Shown piece by piece: positions 53,110 to 63,676 of a DNA stretch of 64,000 nucleotides; positions within the stretch are counted from its first letter, which is position 1, and each line of letters begins with the position of its first letter. The translations under genes and the position numbers were made by a program. Location: positions 372,001 through 436,000 of the forward strand of contig NZ_AFBG01000018.1 in assembly GCF_000204195.1 (NCBI RefSeq). Reading direction: 5' to 3'. Under the pieces are notes generated by a model. The model was not told where the DNA came from. It did no database searches and saw only the letters and a list, made by a program, of their open reading frames with translations. The DNA is from Acidovorax radicis N35 (lineage in GTDB: Bacteria > Pseudomonadota > Gammaproteobacteria > Burkholderiales > Burkholderiaceae_C).

Positions 53110-54408
53110 ATGTCCGACGACTCTCGTGCTGATTCCCCCGCTGTTGCCGCATCCGACACCTCCGGCGGCGTGCAGCGCCGCTCGCTGCTCAAGGGCACGG
53201 CAGGCATCCTGGCCGCAGGCGTGTTCCCAGCCGTCCATTCGCAGGAGAAGATCGTGCTGCGCTACCTGGGCACGGCGGTGAACCAGGACAAGGCCATTGC
53301 CGAAAAATTCAAGGCCGACACCGGCATCGAGATCCAGTACGTGGCCGTGACCACGGACGACGTGACCAAGCGCGCCGTGACCGCGCCCAACAGTTTCGAT
53401 CTGATCGACACGGAGTACTTCTCGCTCAAGAAGATCGTGCCCACGGGCAACCTGAAAGGCATCGACACCAAGCGCATCAAGAACGCCGACAAGATCACCA
53501 CGCTGTTCACCAACGGCATGGTGGCCGGCAAGGCCGTGGGCGACCAGGGCACGGCGCCCAAGAAGGTGATCTACCTGGAGGGCGAAAAGTCCAAGAAGTT
53601 CGCGACCGCGCCCACGCAGTTCATGTCGCTGATTCCCACCGTATACAACGCCGACACGCTGGGCATCCGCCCCGACCTGATCAAGCGCCCCATCAACTCC
53701 TGGGCCGAGCTTTTGAACCCCGAGTTCAAGGGCAAGACCGCCATCCTGAACATCCCCTCCATCGGCATCATGGACGCCGCCATGGTGGTCGAGGCCATGG
53801 GCATCTACAAGTACCCCGACAAGGGCAACATGACCAAGAAGGAGATCGACCTCACGATCAAGACCCTGATCGAAGCCAAGAAGCAGGGCCAGTTCCGCGC
53901 GCTGTGGAAGGATTTCAACGAGTCGGTGAACCTGATGGCGTCGGGCGAAGTGGTGATCCAGTCGATGTGGAGCCCGGCCGTCACCGCCGTGCGCACCAAG
54001 GGCATCGCCTGCAACTTCCAGCCGCTGAAGGAAGGCTACCGCGCCTGGGCTGCAGGCTTCGGCCTGCCGGCCACATTGAGCGGCCGCAAGCTCGATGGCG
54101 CGTACGAGTTCATCAACTGGTTCCTCGACGGCTGGGCCGGTGCCTACCTGAACCGCCAGGGCTACTACAGCGCCGTGCTGGAAACCGCCAAGTCCAAGAT
54201 GGAAGCCTACGAGTGGGCCTACTGGATGGAAGGCAAGCCCGCCACGCAGGACATCAAGAGCCCCAATGGCGACGTGCTGGCCAAGACCGGCGCGGTTCGC
54301 GACGGCGGCAGCTACGAAGCGCGCATGGGCGGCATCGCCTGCTGGAACGCCTTGATGGACGAAAACAACTACATGGTCCAGAAATGGAATGAATTCGTCG
54401 CGGCGTAG
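53110..54408 (+). CDS. Periplasmic binding protein of the PotD/extracellular-1 type
   Basis: A 432-residue substrate-binding protein. The N-terminus has a twin-arginine signal (QRRSLLKGTAGILAAG, cleavage near VHS), then IVLRYLGTAVNQDKAIAEKF and the long two-lobe fold with NSWAELLNPEFKGKTAIL and ALWKDFNESVNLMASGEVV. AAGGAG precedes the ATG. The substrate cannot be read from sequence. Polyamine-type receptors also take other amines and acids, and the racemase-like gene downstream suggests a hydantoin or amino-acid relative. A large hairpin-bearing repeat follows the stop. Confidence 0.9.
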   Translation: MSDDSRADSPAVAASDTSGGVQRRSLLKGTAGILAAGVFPAVHSQEKIVLRYLGTAVNQDKAIAEKFKADTGIEIQYVAVTTDDVTKRAVTAPNSFDLIDTEYFSLKKIVPTGNLKGIDTKRIKNADKITTLFTNGMVAGKAVGDQGTAPKKVIYLEGEKSKKFATAPTQFMSLIPTVYNADTLGIRPDLIKRPINSWAELLNPEFKGKTAILNIPSIGIMDAAMVVEAMGIYKYPDKGNMTKKEIDLTIKTLIEAKKQGQFRALWKDFNESVNLMASGEVVIQSMWSPAVTAVRTKGIACNFQPLKEGYRAWAAGFGLPATLSGRKLDGAYEFINWFLDGWAGAYLNRQGYYSAVLETAKSKMEAYEWAYWMEGKPATQDIKSPNGDVLAKTGAVRDGGSYEARMGGIACWNALMDENNYMVQKWNEFVAA

Positions 54409-54415
54409 AGAGTTC

Positions 54416-54530
54416 ACCCCCTGAGGCGCTGCGCGCCTTCACCCCCCTCCCGAACCGCTGCGCGGTTCGGGAGGGGGACGCCCCCGGTGCGGCGGGGCGG
54501 CCCTTGCACGGGGGCACTGGCCTCTGGCAG
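54416..54530 (+). repeat. GC-rich extragenic repeat, copy 3, with strong hairpin
   Basis: Begins 8 bases after the binding-protein stop with CCCCTGAGGCGCTGCGCGCC as in copy 2. It carries a perfect 16-bp hairpin, CCCCCTCCCGAACCGC (54443-54458), loop TGC, and the complement to 54477. The distal half is more diverged (GGGGGCACTGGC). It lies between binding-protein and permease genes, where REP-type hairpins often set unequal expression. Confidence 0.82.
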
Positions 54531-54584
54531 CGCCAGTTTCAAGGATTGAGACGAAACGCCGAGCAGTGGATACCTGATACCGAT

Positions 54585-54596
54585 TGTTTGCAAACA
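54585..54596 (+). promoter_or_regulatory. Perfect palindrome just before the first permease gene
   Basis: TGTTTGCAAACA, fully symmetric, ends 2 bases before the ATG at 54599. It shares TTTG/CAAA arms with the sites at 51868. It could be an internal operator for the operon's GntR protein; chance is not excluded. Confidence 0.4.
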
Positions 54597-54598
54597 CC

Positions 54599-55513
54599 AT
54601 GAGCACCACCACAACACCGTCTCTGCCATCGAGCGCCGCCCCCGGGCGCGGCATTGCCGCCTGGTGGCAGGCCGCGCCGTTCACGCTGGTGTTCGCGCTG
54701 TTCTTCCTGGTTCCACTGGCGCTGATCGTGATGGTCAGCTTCTGGGACTTCAATGAGTACGAGCTGTTGCCCGGCTTCACGTTCAAGAACTACGTGTCGA
54801 TCTTCGCGGGCTGTGGTGATGCGTCAGACGGCCTGTGCGTCACGCTCAAGACCTACTACTCCACGCTCAAGTTCAGTTTTCTCGTGTGGCTGATCACGCT
54901 GGTGATCGGCTTCACCGTGGCCTATTTCCTGGCCTTTCATGTGCGCTCGTCGGGCATGCAGACGCTGCTGTTCGTGCTGTGCACCATCCCGTTCTGGACC
55001 TCCAACGTGATCCGCATGATCTCGTGGGTGCCGCTGCTGGGGCGCAACGGGTTGGTGAACCAGACCCTGGTGGGGGCCGGGCTGGTCGATCAGCCCATCG
55101 AATGGCTGCTGTTCTCGGACTTCTCGGTGGTGCTGGCCTTCGTGCACCTGTACACCATGTTCATGATCGTGCCCATCTTCAACAGCATGATGCGCATCGA
55201 CCGCAGCCTCATCGAGGCCGCCAGCGACAGCGGCGCCAGCGGCTGGCAGACGCTGTGGAACGTGATCGTGCCGCTGTCGCGCACCGGCATCATCATCGGG
55301 TCCATCTTCGTGATCACCATCGTCATGGGCGACTTCGTCACCATCGGCGTGATGGGCGGGCAGCAGATCGCCTCCATCGGCAAGATCATCCAGGTGCAGA
55401 CGTCGTACCTGCAGTTCCCACTGGCGGCGGCCAACGCGGTGATCCTGCTGGCGGTGGTGCTGATGATCATCTGGGGCCTCACTCGTCTGGTCGATATCCG
55501 AAAGGAGCTGTGA
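54599..55513 (+). CDS. ABC importer permease, PotB-like
   Basis: Inner-membrane subunit of 304 residues with six helices. The family binding-protein-dependent transport motif is visible in EAASDSGASGWQTLWNVIVPLS, which contacts the ATPase. The first helix is FTLVFALFFLVPLALIVMVSF. An unusual Cys-bearing loop (FAGCGDASDGLCVT) follows the first periplasmic segment. ATG 54599 is preferred to a TTG five codons earlier. The stop overlaps the second permease by one base. Confidence 0.92.
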   Translation: MSTTTTPSLPSSAAPGRGIAAWWQAAPFTLVFALFFLVPLALIVMVSFWDFNEYELLPGFTFKNYVSIFAGCGDASDGLCVTLKTYYSTLKFSFLVWLITLVIGFTVAYFLAFHVRSSGMQTLLFVLCTIPFWTSNVIRMISWVPLLGRNGLVNQTLVGAGLVDQPIEWLLFSDFSVVLAFVHLYTMFMIVPIFNSMMRIDRSLIEAASDSGASGWQTLWNVIVPLSRTGIIIGSIFVITIVMGDFVTIGVMGGQQIASIGKIIQVQTSYLQFPLAAANAVILLAVVLMIIWGLTRLVDIRKEL

Positions 55514-56406
55514 TGGCAAACCGCATCCGCGAATCCCGCCCCGCCAGCTTCTGGCTGCTGGCCATCGTGTTCAGCCTGTTCGTGCTGTTCATGTACGGGC
55601 CTATGTTCGTCATCTTCATCCTGAGCTTCCAGGGCCCCGAGGGCGGATTGACCTTCCCCATGCGCGGCGTGTCGCTGCACTGGTTCTACAAGCTGGCCGA
55701 GGGCCTGGGCGTGGTGGACATCGGCGCGGCGCTGTGGCGCTCGCTGGGCCTGGGCGTGGCGGTGATGCTGTGCACGGTGGTGCTGTCGGTGCTGGCGGGC
55801 CTGGCCTTTCGCAAGCGGCTGGCGGGCGGCAACACGCTGTTCTTCATCGTCGTGGCCAGCCTCATCATGCCGTCCATCATCGTCTCGTTGGGCATCGGGC
55901 TGGAGTTCCGGCTCATCGACAACGGCATCAAGGCGGCCCTCGAATGGCTGGGCATGGAAAGCACGCTCGAAGGCTACGGCACCTCGCTGGGCCTGTTCAC
56001 CTCGGCCCTGGGCGCGCACCTGACCTGGACGCTGCCGTTTGGCCTGCTCATCATGTTCGCGGTGTTCAACCGCTTCAACCCGGCGTACGAAGAGGCTGCG
56101 CGGGACCTGGGCGCCACACCCTGGCAGGGTTTTTCCCATGTGGTGCTGCCGCTGATCGCGCCCTCGGTCGTGGGCATCGGCATGTTCGGCTTCACGCTCA
56201 GTTGGGATGAGATCGCCCGCACCTCACAGGCCATCGGCGATGTGAACACGCTGCCGCTGGAGCTGCAGGGCCTGACCAGCACGGTGACCACGCCGTCGAT
56301 CTACGCGTTGGGCACGCTGACCACGGTGGTGTCGTTCATCGTCATGGGCATCACGCTGGCGCTGGTGTGGGCTTTGGGCCGCAGGCGCAAAGGTCGTTCG
56401 GGGTAA
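55513..56406 (+). CDS. ABC importer permease, PotC-like
   Basis: Second inner-membrane subunit, 297 residues, six helices. It has the cytoplasmic coupling motif EEAARDLGATPWQGFSHVVL and the typical PotC start FSLFVLFMYGPMFVIFILSF. A GGAG site lies just before the TGATG overlap with the first permease, so the two are made together. The GntR gene starts 13 bases downstream. Confidence 0.93.
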   Translation: MANRIRESRPASFWLLAIVFSLFVLFMYGPMFVIFILSFQGPEGGLTFPMRGVSLHWFYKLAEGLGVVDIGAALWRSLGLGVAVMLCTVVLSVLAGLAFRKRLAGGNTLFFIVVASLIMPSIIVSLGIGLEFRLIDNGIKAALEWLGMESTLEGYGTSLGLFTSALGAHLTWTLPFGLLIMFAVFNRFNPAYEEAARDLGATPWQGFSHVVLPLIAPSVVGIGMFGFTLSWDEIARTSQAIGDVNTLPLELQGLTSTVTTPSIYALGTLTTVVSFIVMGITLALVWALGRRRKGRSG

Positions 56407-56419
56407 AAACGGCACCCTT

Positions 56420-57181
56420 ATGACGACCACCATTCCCAAGCCCCGGCGCGCACGCGCTGCGGCCGCCGAACCGACCGCTCAGCCCGAGGCCCCAGGCCAG
56501 CTCAGCGACAACGATATGTACGACCGCATGGTGTCGGCCATCCTCGACCACCGGCTACCACCCGGCACCAAGCTGGTGGAGGACAAGCTGGCGGCGGCCT
56601 TTGGCGTGTCGCGCACGCGCGTACGGCCCGTGCTGGTGCGGCTGGCCAATGAGCAAGTGGTCACGCTCACGCCCAACCGTGGCGCATCCATTGCCCAGCC
56701 CACGCCGCAGGAGGCGCTGGAAGTGTTCGAGGCCCGCCGCCTGCTGGAGCCACGTTTGGTGGAGCTGTTCATCGCCAACGCCACCGATGCCGACATCGCC
56801 GCGCTGCGCACCTGCATCGACGACGAAGAGGCCGCCCGCGCCAGTGGCGACATGCGGCGTGCCATCCGCCTGTCGGGCGACTTTCACCTGCACATCGCGC
56901 AGGCCGCCGGGCACCAGACGCTCGGGCGCATCCTGCGCGAGCTGGTGTCGCGCACCTCGCTCATCCTCATGACCTACAGCCCGAGCCACGCGCAGACCCG
57001 CGAAGAGGCCACGGCCTGCGGCTGCCGCGAGCACCGCGCGCTGATCGACGCCATCCGCCTGCGCGACGCGCGCGAGGCGCCCCGCCTCATGCTGGCGCAT
57101 CTGGCGCGCATCGAAACGCAGCTGGAGTTCACCCCGCCGGCCAGCGATGTGCCCGATCTCGCGCAACTCCTGGGCGCGTGA
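56420..57181 (+). CDS. GntR/FCD-family regulator of the importer operon
   Basis: A 253-residue regulator. After a basic, Ala-rich arm (residues 1-30) comes the winged helix (KLVEDKLAAAFGVSRTRVRPVLVRL) and the FCD domain with its metal-site histidines (DFHLHIAQAAGH and REHRALIDAI). The recognition helix differs slightly from the usual SRTPVREAL. It lies last but one in the importer operon, 16 bases before the racemase. Likely operators are at 51868-51902. The ligand is unknown. Confidence 0.9.
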   Translation: MTTTIPKPRRARAAAAEPTAQPEAPGQLSDNDMYDRMVSAILDHRLPPGTKLVEDKLAAAFGVSRTRVRPVLVRLANEQVVTLTPNRGASIAQPTPQEALEVFEARRLLEPRLVELFIANATDADIAALRTCIDDEEAARASGDMRRAIRLSGDFHLHIAQAAGHQTLGRILRELVSRTSLILMTYSPSHAQTREEATACGCREHRALIDAIRLRDAREAPRLMLAHLARIETQLEFTPPASDVPDLAQLLGA

Positions 57182-57197
57182 ATCCCGACACCTCGCC

Positions 57198-57944
57198 ATG
57201 CGCCAGCTGCTCGTCATCAACCCCAACACCTCGGCCAGCGTCAGCGCCTTGCTCCAGCGGCATGTGCAGGCAGCCGCAGGCTCGCATGTGGCGGTGCGCA
57301 CGGCCACGGCGCGTTTTGGCGCCCCCTACATCGCCTGCGAGGCCAGCTACGCGGTGGCGGCGCATGCGGCGCTGGATGCCTGGGCGCATGACCTGGTGCA
57401 ACCCCAGCCCCGACCCGATGCCGTGCTGATCGGCTGCTTTGGCGACCCGGGCCTGATGGCCTTGCGTGAAAGTTGCCCTGTACCAGTGACCGGCCTGGCC
57501 GAGGCCTCCTTCATCGAAGCCGCGCGCCATGGGCGGTATGCCATCGTCACGGGAGGCGAGCGCTGGGGCCCCATGCTGCAGCGCCTCGCGCAGGCGCTGG
57601 GCCACGCGCATGGGCTCGCGGGCATCCACACGGTGGCCCCGACAGGCGCCCAGCTGGCGGCAGACCCAGAGGCCGCGCGCGCGTTGCTGACCCAGGCCTG
57701 CCGCGACGTGGTGCGGCAGATGGGCGTGCAGGCGGTGATTCTGGGCGGAGCGGGGCTGGCCGGCATGGCCGCTGCGGTGCAGCCCCAGGTGGCCGTGCCG
57801 GTGATCGATAGTGTGGTGGCCGGTGCCACCTGGGCCCTGCGGGCCCACCCCGTGCCGCCAGAGCGCAAAGTGCCCGGCTTCGATGTGGCATGGGCGGGGG
57901 TGTCGGGGGAGATGGCGGCCTTGGGCACAGCCGGGGTTGTTTGA
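57198..57944 (+). CDS. Asp/Glu/hydantoin racemase family protein
   Basis: A 248-residue protein of the aspartate/glutamate/hydantoin racemase fold. The N-terminal LLVINPNTSASVSALL is the hydantoin-racemase hallmark. The two expected cysteines are at IGCFGDPGL and in the C-terminal half the VILGGAGLAGM segment stands where the second cysteine is usual (VLGCAG type); here it is Gly, so racemase chemistry may be altered. Its position with an importer suggests it acts on the imported compound. The substrate is not known. Confidence 0.85.
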   Translation: MRQLLVINPNTSASVSALLQRHVQAAAGSHVAVRTATARFGAPYIACEASYAVAAHAALDAWAHDLVQPQPRPDAVLIGCFGDPGLMALRESCPVPVTGLAEASFIEAARHGRYAIVTGGERWGPMLQRLAQALGHAHGLAGIHTVAPTGAQLAADPEAARALLTQACRDVVRQMGVQAVILGGAGLAGMAAAVQPQVAVPVIDSVVAGATWALRAHPVPPERKVPGFDVAWAGVSGEMAALGTAGVV

Positions 57945-57997
57945 CACTGCTGGGCAGACCACCTGGTCTACGACGGCACTGGGAGGGCCGTTGGCTC

Positions 57998-58063
57998 TCA
58001 AGTTATACGTATTTTTGGCATCTGGCGCTTATCCAGTAAGCGTGAGTAGCTATAAAAATAGAA
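57998..58063 (+). repeat. Dispersed two-hairpin repeat, copy F
   Basis: Intergenic. GCGCTTA (58025-58031) pairs with TAAGCG (58037-58042); GCTAT (58049-58053) is followed by ATAG. It lies just downstream of nth on the minus strand. Unlike copies B, C and E the shared frame has a stop (CAG TAA). Confidence 0.82.
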
Positions 58064-58074
58064 GCAGCCTGCGT

Positions 58075-58713
58075 TCAAGGCGCCAGTGTCTTCGGCTGGT
58101 AGTCGCAATACTCACTCACCACACACTCCCAGCAGCGCGGCTTGCGTGCCTGGCACACATAGCGGCCCAGCAGGATGAGCCAGTGGTGCGAATCCACTGC
58201 GTAGGCTGCAGGCACGCGCTTCATCAGCTGCATCTCCACCGCCAGCGGGTTCTTGCCGGGCGCCAGGCCCGTGCGGTTGCTCACGCGAAAGATGTGTGTG
58301 TCCACCGCCATGGTAGGTTCGCCGAAGGCCACATTCAGCACCACATTGGCCGTCTTACGGCCCACGCCGGGCAGGGCTTCAAGTTCCTCCCGGGTGCGCG
58401 GAACTACGCCACCGTGCTGCTGCACCAGGATGCGGCAGGTTTCCATCAGATGCTTGGCCTTGCTTTTGTACAGGCCGATGGTTTTGATGTAGCCCTCCAG
58501 CCCGTCAATCCCCAGGTCCAGGATGGCCTGCGGCGTGCCCGCTACGGGGAAGAGTTTGCGTGTGGCCTTGTTCACGCCCACGTCGGTGGCTTGGGCCGAC
58601 AGCAGCACCGCGGCCAGCAGCTCGAACGCGGTGGTGTATTCCAGCTCCGTGTTGGGCATCGGGTTGGCCGCCTTCAGGGTGGCGAAGAAGGGTTCGATCT
58701 GCGCGGTCTTCAT
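58075..58713 (-). CDS. nth: Endonuclease III (DNA glycosylase/AP lyase)
   Basis: Base-excision repair enzyme of 212 residues removing oxidised pyrimidines. The helix-hairpin-helix LPGVGRKTANVVLNVAFG contains the catalytic lysine, and VDTHIFRVSNR has the catalytic aspartate. The C-terminal [4Fe-4S] cysteines are in CQARKPRCWECVVSEYC. The start at 58713 gives the standard N-terminus. It is convergent with the racemase gene across repeat copy F. Confidence 0.96.
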   Translation of the reverse strand: MKTAQIEPFFATLKAANPMPNTELEYTTAFELLAAVLLSAQATDVGVNKATRKLFPVAGTPQAILDLGIDGLEGYIKTIGLYKSKAKHLMETCRILVQQHGGVVPRTREELEALPGVGRKTANVVLNVAFGEPTMAVDTHIFRVSNRTGLAPGKNPLAVEMQLMKRVPAAYAVDSHHWLILLGRYVCQARKPRCWECVVSEYCDYQPKTLAP

Positions 58714-58829
58714 GGGAAACGTGGGTTGGGTGCGAGTGGTAGGTGCGGCATTGTCCCGTGCTGCCCTGCAGAATTCCCAGGAACTTGCGCGCGGCGGCTA
58801 GCGGCGGCGCGCCAGCTCAGCGTCTGCGG

Positions 58830-59306
58830 TCACGCCGTGCGCTGCACCGCCAGGCACAGCCAGCAGGGAAACGCGCCCGTGGCAGGGTTGACGGCGAAGT
58901 GCTCGTCATAGACCTCGATGGCGGGCCGTGGGGCAACCTCCCAGCCTGCGGGGATCTGCCCCGGGGCTACCATGCCCGCCCAGGCCGCACCGATCTCGGG
59001 CCCGGTGCCGACGAACTGCAAACAGGCGTAGTCGCCACCCGGAAAGTCCTGCACCAGGGCCTCGGTGCCCGTGCGCAGCCCGACGCCCACCTGCACGCAG
59101 GCGTCATAGCGGCATTGCTCGGGCGGCGTGCACGCGGGGTTGTCGTGGCTGATGCCGTAGTACTTGGGGCGTGGCTCGCTCAGGCCGCGATCACTGCACC
59201 ACTGGCCAAAGCGCTCCCAAAGCTGCGTGAGGGCCGGGCCGTAAGGGCCGGTCTGGCGCATGTAGGCGAGGCGCATGGCGGGCAACTGGCGGATTTCTAG
59301 GGGCAT
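58830..59306 (-). CDS. GyrI-like/AraC effector-binding-domain protein
   Basis: A stand-alone 158-residue GyrI-like domain. The start IRQLPAMRLAYMRQTGPYG and the central YYGISHDNP, GGDYACLQFVG and C-terminal segments match this small-molecule-binding fold, which is also found at the C-terminus of AraC regulators. No DNA-binding domain is attached. Several cysteines (PACTPPEQCRYDAC) are notable. It is divergent from the aminotransferase gene. Function is unknown beyond likely ligand binding. Confidence 0.85.
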   Translation of the reverse strand: MPLEIRQLPAMRLAYMRQTGPYGPALTQLWERFGQWCSDRGLSEPRPKYYGISHDNPACTPPEQCRYDACVQVGVGLRTGTEALVQDFPGGDYACLQFVGTGPEIGAAWAGMVAPGQIPAGWEVAPRPAIEVYDEHFAVNPATGAFPCWLCLAVQRTA

Positions 59307-59429
59307 GGTGGTTTGCCTGAGAAGGATTGAGGGACGGTGGGGGACAGGGCTACAAGTCTAAGCCGCAGGAAACCTGCACGCCAATTAGCGACAATGCGAA
59401 ATTCCTAGTCTGCCAACCACACCGCCGCC

Positions 59430-60620
59430 ATGCAATTTGCCGACCGCCTGAACAACGTAGAAACCTCCGCCATCCGTGAGCTCTTCAAACTGCTGGGCAA
59501 GCCCGGCATCATCAGCTTTGCGGGCGGCTTTCCGGACAGCGCCATGTTCGATGTGGAAGGCATCCGTGCCGCCAGCAACGCAGCGCTGGATGAGGAACCT
59601 GGCGGCGCGCTGCAATACGGAGCGACCGAGGGCTACAACCCGTTGCGCGAGCAACTTGCCGCCTTCATGGCCAGCAAGGGTGCGCAAGATGTGGCGGCCG
59701 ACAACCTGATCGTCACCACCGGCAGCCAGCAGGCGCTGGATCTTTTGGGCAAGACGCTCATCAGTCCCGGCGACAAGGTCATCGTGGAAGGCCCGACCTT
59801 CCTGGCCACCATCCAGTGTTTCCGCCTGTATGGCGCAGAACTGATCAGCGCCCCCATCGACGGCAACGGCGTGAAGACCGACGAGCTGGAAAAGCTCATC
59901 GTCGAGCACAAGCCCAAATTCGTCTACCTGATCCCCACCTTCGGCAACCCCAGTGGCGCCATGTTGAGCGCCCAGCGCCGCAAGGCCGTGCTGGAGATGG
60001 CCGTCAAGCACAACACCCTGATCGTCGAGGACGACCCCTACGGCGACCTGTACTTCGGTGACGCGCCACCCCCGAGCCTGCTCAACCTGTCGGCCAGCGT
60101 GCCCGGCAGCCGCGAGCTGCTGGTTCACTGCGGGTCCTTGAGCAAGGTGCTCTCGCCTGGCCTGCGCGTGGGCTGGATGATCGCCCCGGCCGAGCTGCTG
60201 GCCAAAGCCACCATGTGCAAGCAGTTCAGCGACGCGCACACCAGCACCTTTGCGCAGGCCACCGCCGCCCAGTACCTCAAGGCCGGCCGCATGCCGGCCA
60301 CGCTGGCCCATGTGCGCAAGGTGTACGGGGAACGCGCCCAGACCATGGGCGACGCGCTGCGCAAGGAGCTGGGCGATGCCGTCGACTTTGTGCAGCCCCA
60401 GGGCGGCCTCTTTGTGTGGGCGCGCCTGACCGGCGCAAGCGGCAAGGTGGCCGACGGCAACGTGCTGGCCAAGCGCGCGATTGAAAAGGGCGTGGCCTTC
60501 GTGCCCGGCACGCCGTTCTTCTGCGCCAACCCCGACCACGCCACCTTCCGCCTGTCGTTTGCCACGGCCGATGTGGACAAGATCCGCGAAGGCGTGGCGC
60601 GGCTGGGCCAGGCGATCTGA
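59430..60620 (+). CDS. PLP-dependent aminotransferase (2-aminoadipate/valine-pyruvate type)
   Basis: Fold-type I aminotransferase of 396 residues. It begins FADRLNNVETSAIRELFKLL and IISFAGGFPDSAMF, typical of the LysN/multiple-substrate group. The PLP-binding lysine is in GSLSKVLSPGLRVGW, with VEDDPYGDLYF and IPTFGNPSG loops before it. Members transaminate aromatic, branched or aminoadipate substrates; which one cannot be told. It is 7 bases upstream of slyX. Confidence 0.9.
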   Translation: MQFADRLNNVETSAIRELFKLLGKPGIISFAGGFPDSAMFDVEGIRAASNAALDEEPGGALQYGATEGYNPLREQLAAFMASKGAQDVAADNLIVTTGSQQALDLLGKTLISPGDKVIVEGPTFLATIQCFRLYGAELISAPIDGNGVKTDELEKLIVEHKPKFVYLIPTFGNPSGAMLSAQRRKAVLEMAVKHNTLIVEDDPYGDLYFGDAPPPSLLNLSASVPGSRELLVHCGSLSKVLSPGLRVGWMIAPAELLAKATMCKQFSDAHTSTFAQATAAQYLKAGRMPATLAHVRKVYGERAQTMGDALRKELGDAVDFVQPQGGLFVWARLTGASGKVADGNVLAKRAIEKGVAFVPGTPFFCANPDHATFRLSFATADVDKIREGVARLGQAI

Positions 60621-60627
60621 CGCATCA

Positions 60628-60855
60628 ATGTCTGATACAAACGATCTTGCCAACGTTCTCCAGCGCCTCGAAAGCCTGGAGATCAAGGCCAGCTTTACCG
60701 AAGACCTGCTGGACCAGCTCAACATGACGATCTACCAGCAGCAGCAACTGATCGACCGGTTGACGCACGAGGTCATCCAGCTGCGCCAGCAGGCGCCCGA
60801 AGGCGGCTCGAACGGCCCGCGCAATCTGCGCGACGAGCTACCGCCGCATTACTGA
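60628..60855 (+). CDS. slyX: SlyX-family coiled-coil protein
   Basis: A 75-residue protein with one long helix (LQRLESLEIKASFTEDLLDQ, then LNMTIYQQQQLIDRLTHEVI) and the SlyX C-terminal ending RDELPPHY. The function of SlyX is not established. The ATG at 60628 is 8 bases after the aminotransferase stop. Confidence 0.93.
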   Translation: MSDTNDLANVLQRLESLEIKASFTEDLLDQLNMTIYQQQQLIDRLTHEVIQLRQQAPEGGSNGPRNLRDELPPHY

Positions 60856-60869
60856 TCTGATTTTTCGAT

Positions 60870-61505
60870 CTAGGCCGTCACGGCCCGCCACGCCGCGTCC
60901 GCCAGCTCTGCGCGATACGTGGTGGGCGAGGGTAGGCCACCACCCAGACCTGAACGTTCGGACAGCCACGCCCTGCAATAACTCTGCACCGGCCCCATCA
61001 CCAGCGATGGCATCAGCTCGCAAGGCAGGTCGCGCAGCGCGCCCGACTGGCGGTGGGGCTCGAACCAGGCCACCAGTGCCTGGTTGCGGCGCCGTGCCGC
61101 CTCGGCCAGGTCGGGCGTGCGTTGGCCGGCCGCCACGGCGCCGCGCGCCTGGAACAGAAAACGCGCCCGCTCAGGCTGCGCCACCACCCAGTCCAGATAG
61201 CCCGTAACCAGGGCCTGTACGCCCGCTTCGACGCCCTGGGCGGCGTCCAGCTGTGCCTGCACGCTGCGTGACTGGTCGTGAAAGATGTCGAAGAACAGCG
61301 CGGCCACGATGCCGTCGCGGTTGCCAAAGTGGTGATAAATGCTGCCAACGCTGGCCCCACAGCGGGCGCGCACACCGTCGATGGAAACGGCATCCACACC
61401 ACCTTCGGCCGCGCAGGCGAGGGCGGCGTTCAGGATGTCCTGACGGCGGTCGGTGCTGGCTTCGGCGGGAACGGCGGAGGGGCTGGGGGTGATTCGGCTT
61501 GCCAT
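60870..61505 (-). CDS. TetR-family regulator of fadH
   Basis: A 211-residue repressor. The N-terminal helix-turn-helix is RRQDILNAALACAAEGGVDA ... ARCGASVGSIYHHFGNRDGI, and the C-terminal ligand domain is unassigned. It is divergent from fadH with 56 bases between, and two copies of TTCTAGAA lie in that gap. It probably represses fadH and itself, releasing on an acyl-CoA or similar ligand; that is inferred from layout. An Ala/Ser-rich arm precedes the DNA-binding domain. Confidence 0.9.
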   Translation of the reverse strand: MASRITPSPSAVPAEASTDRRQDILNAALACAAEGGVDAVSIDGVRARCGASVGSIYHHFGNRDGIVAALFFDIFHDQSRSVQAQLDAAQGVEAGVQALVTGYLDWVVAQPERARFLFQARGAVAAGQRTPDLAEAARRRNQALVAWFEPHRQSGALRDLPCELMPSLVMGPVQSYCRAWLSERSGLGGGLPSPTTYRAELADAAWRAVTA

Positions 61506-61514
61506 GGAACGGGA

Positions 61515-63667
<2,153 letters not shown>

Positions 63668-63676
63668 CAGGTAGGG

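Noticed and set aside
57945-58074. Intrinsic terminator between the racemase gene and nth
   Set aside because: The hairpins found here belong to repeat copy F and lack a proper T-run on either side, so I do not call a terminator.
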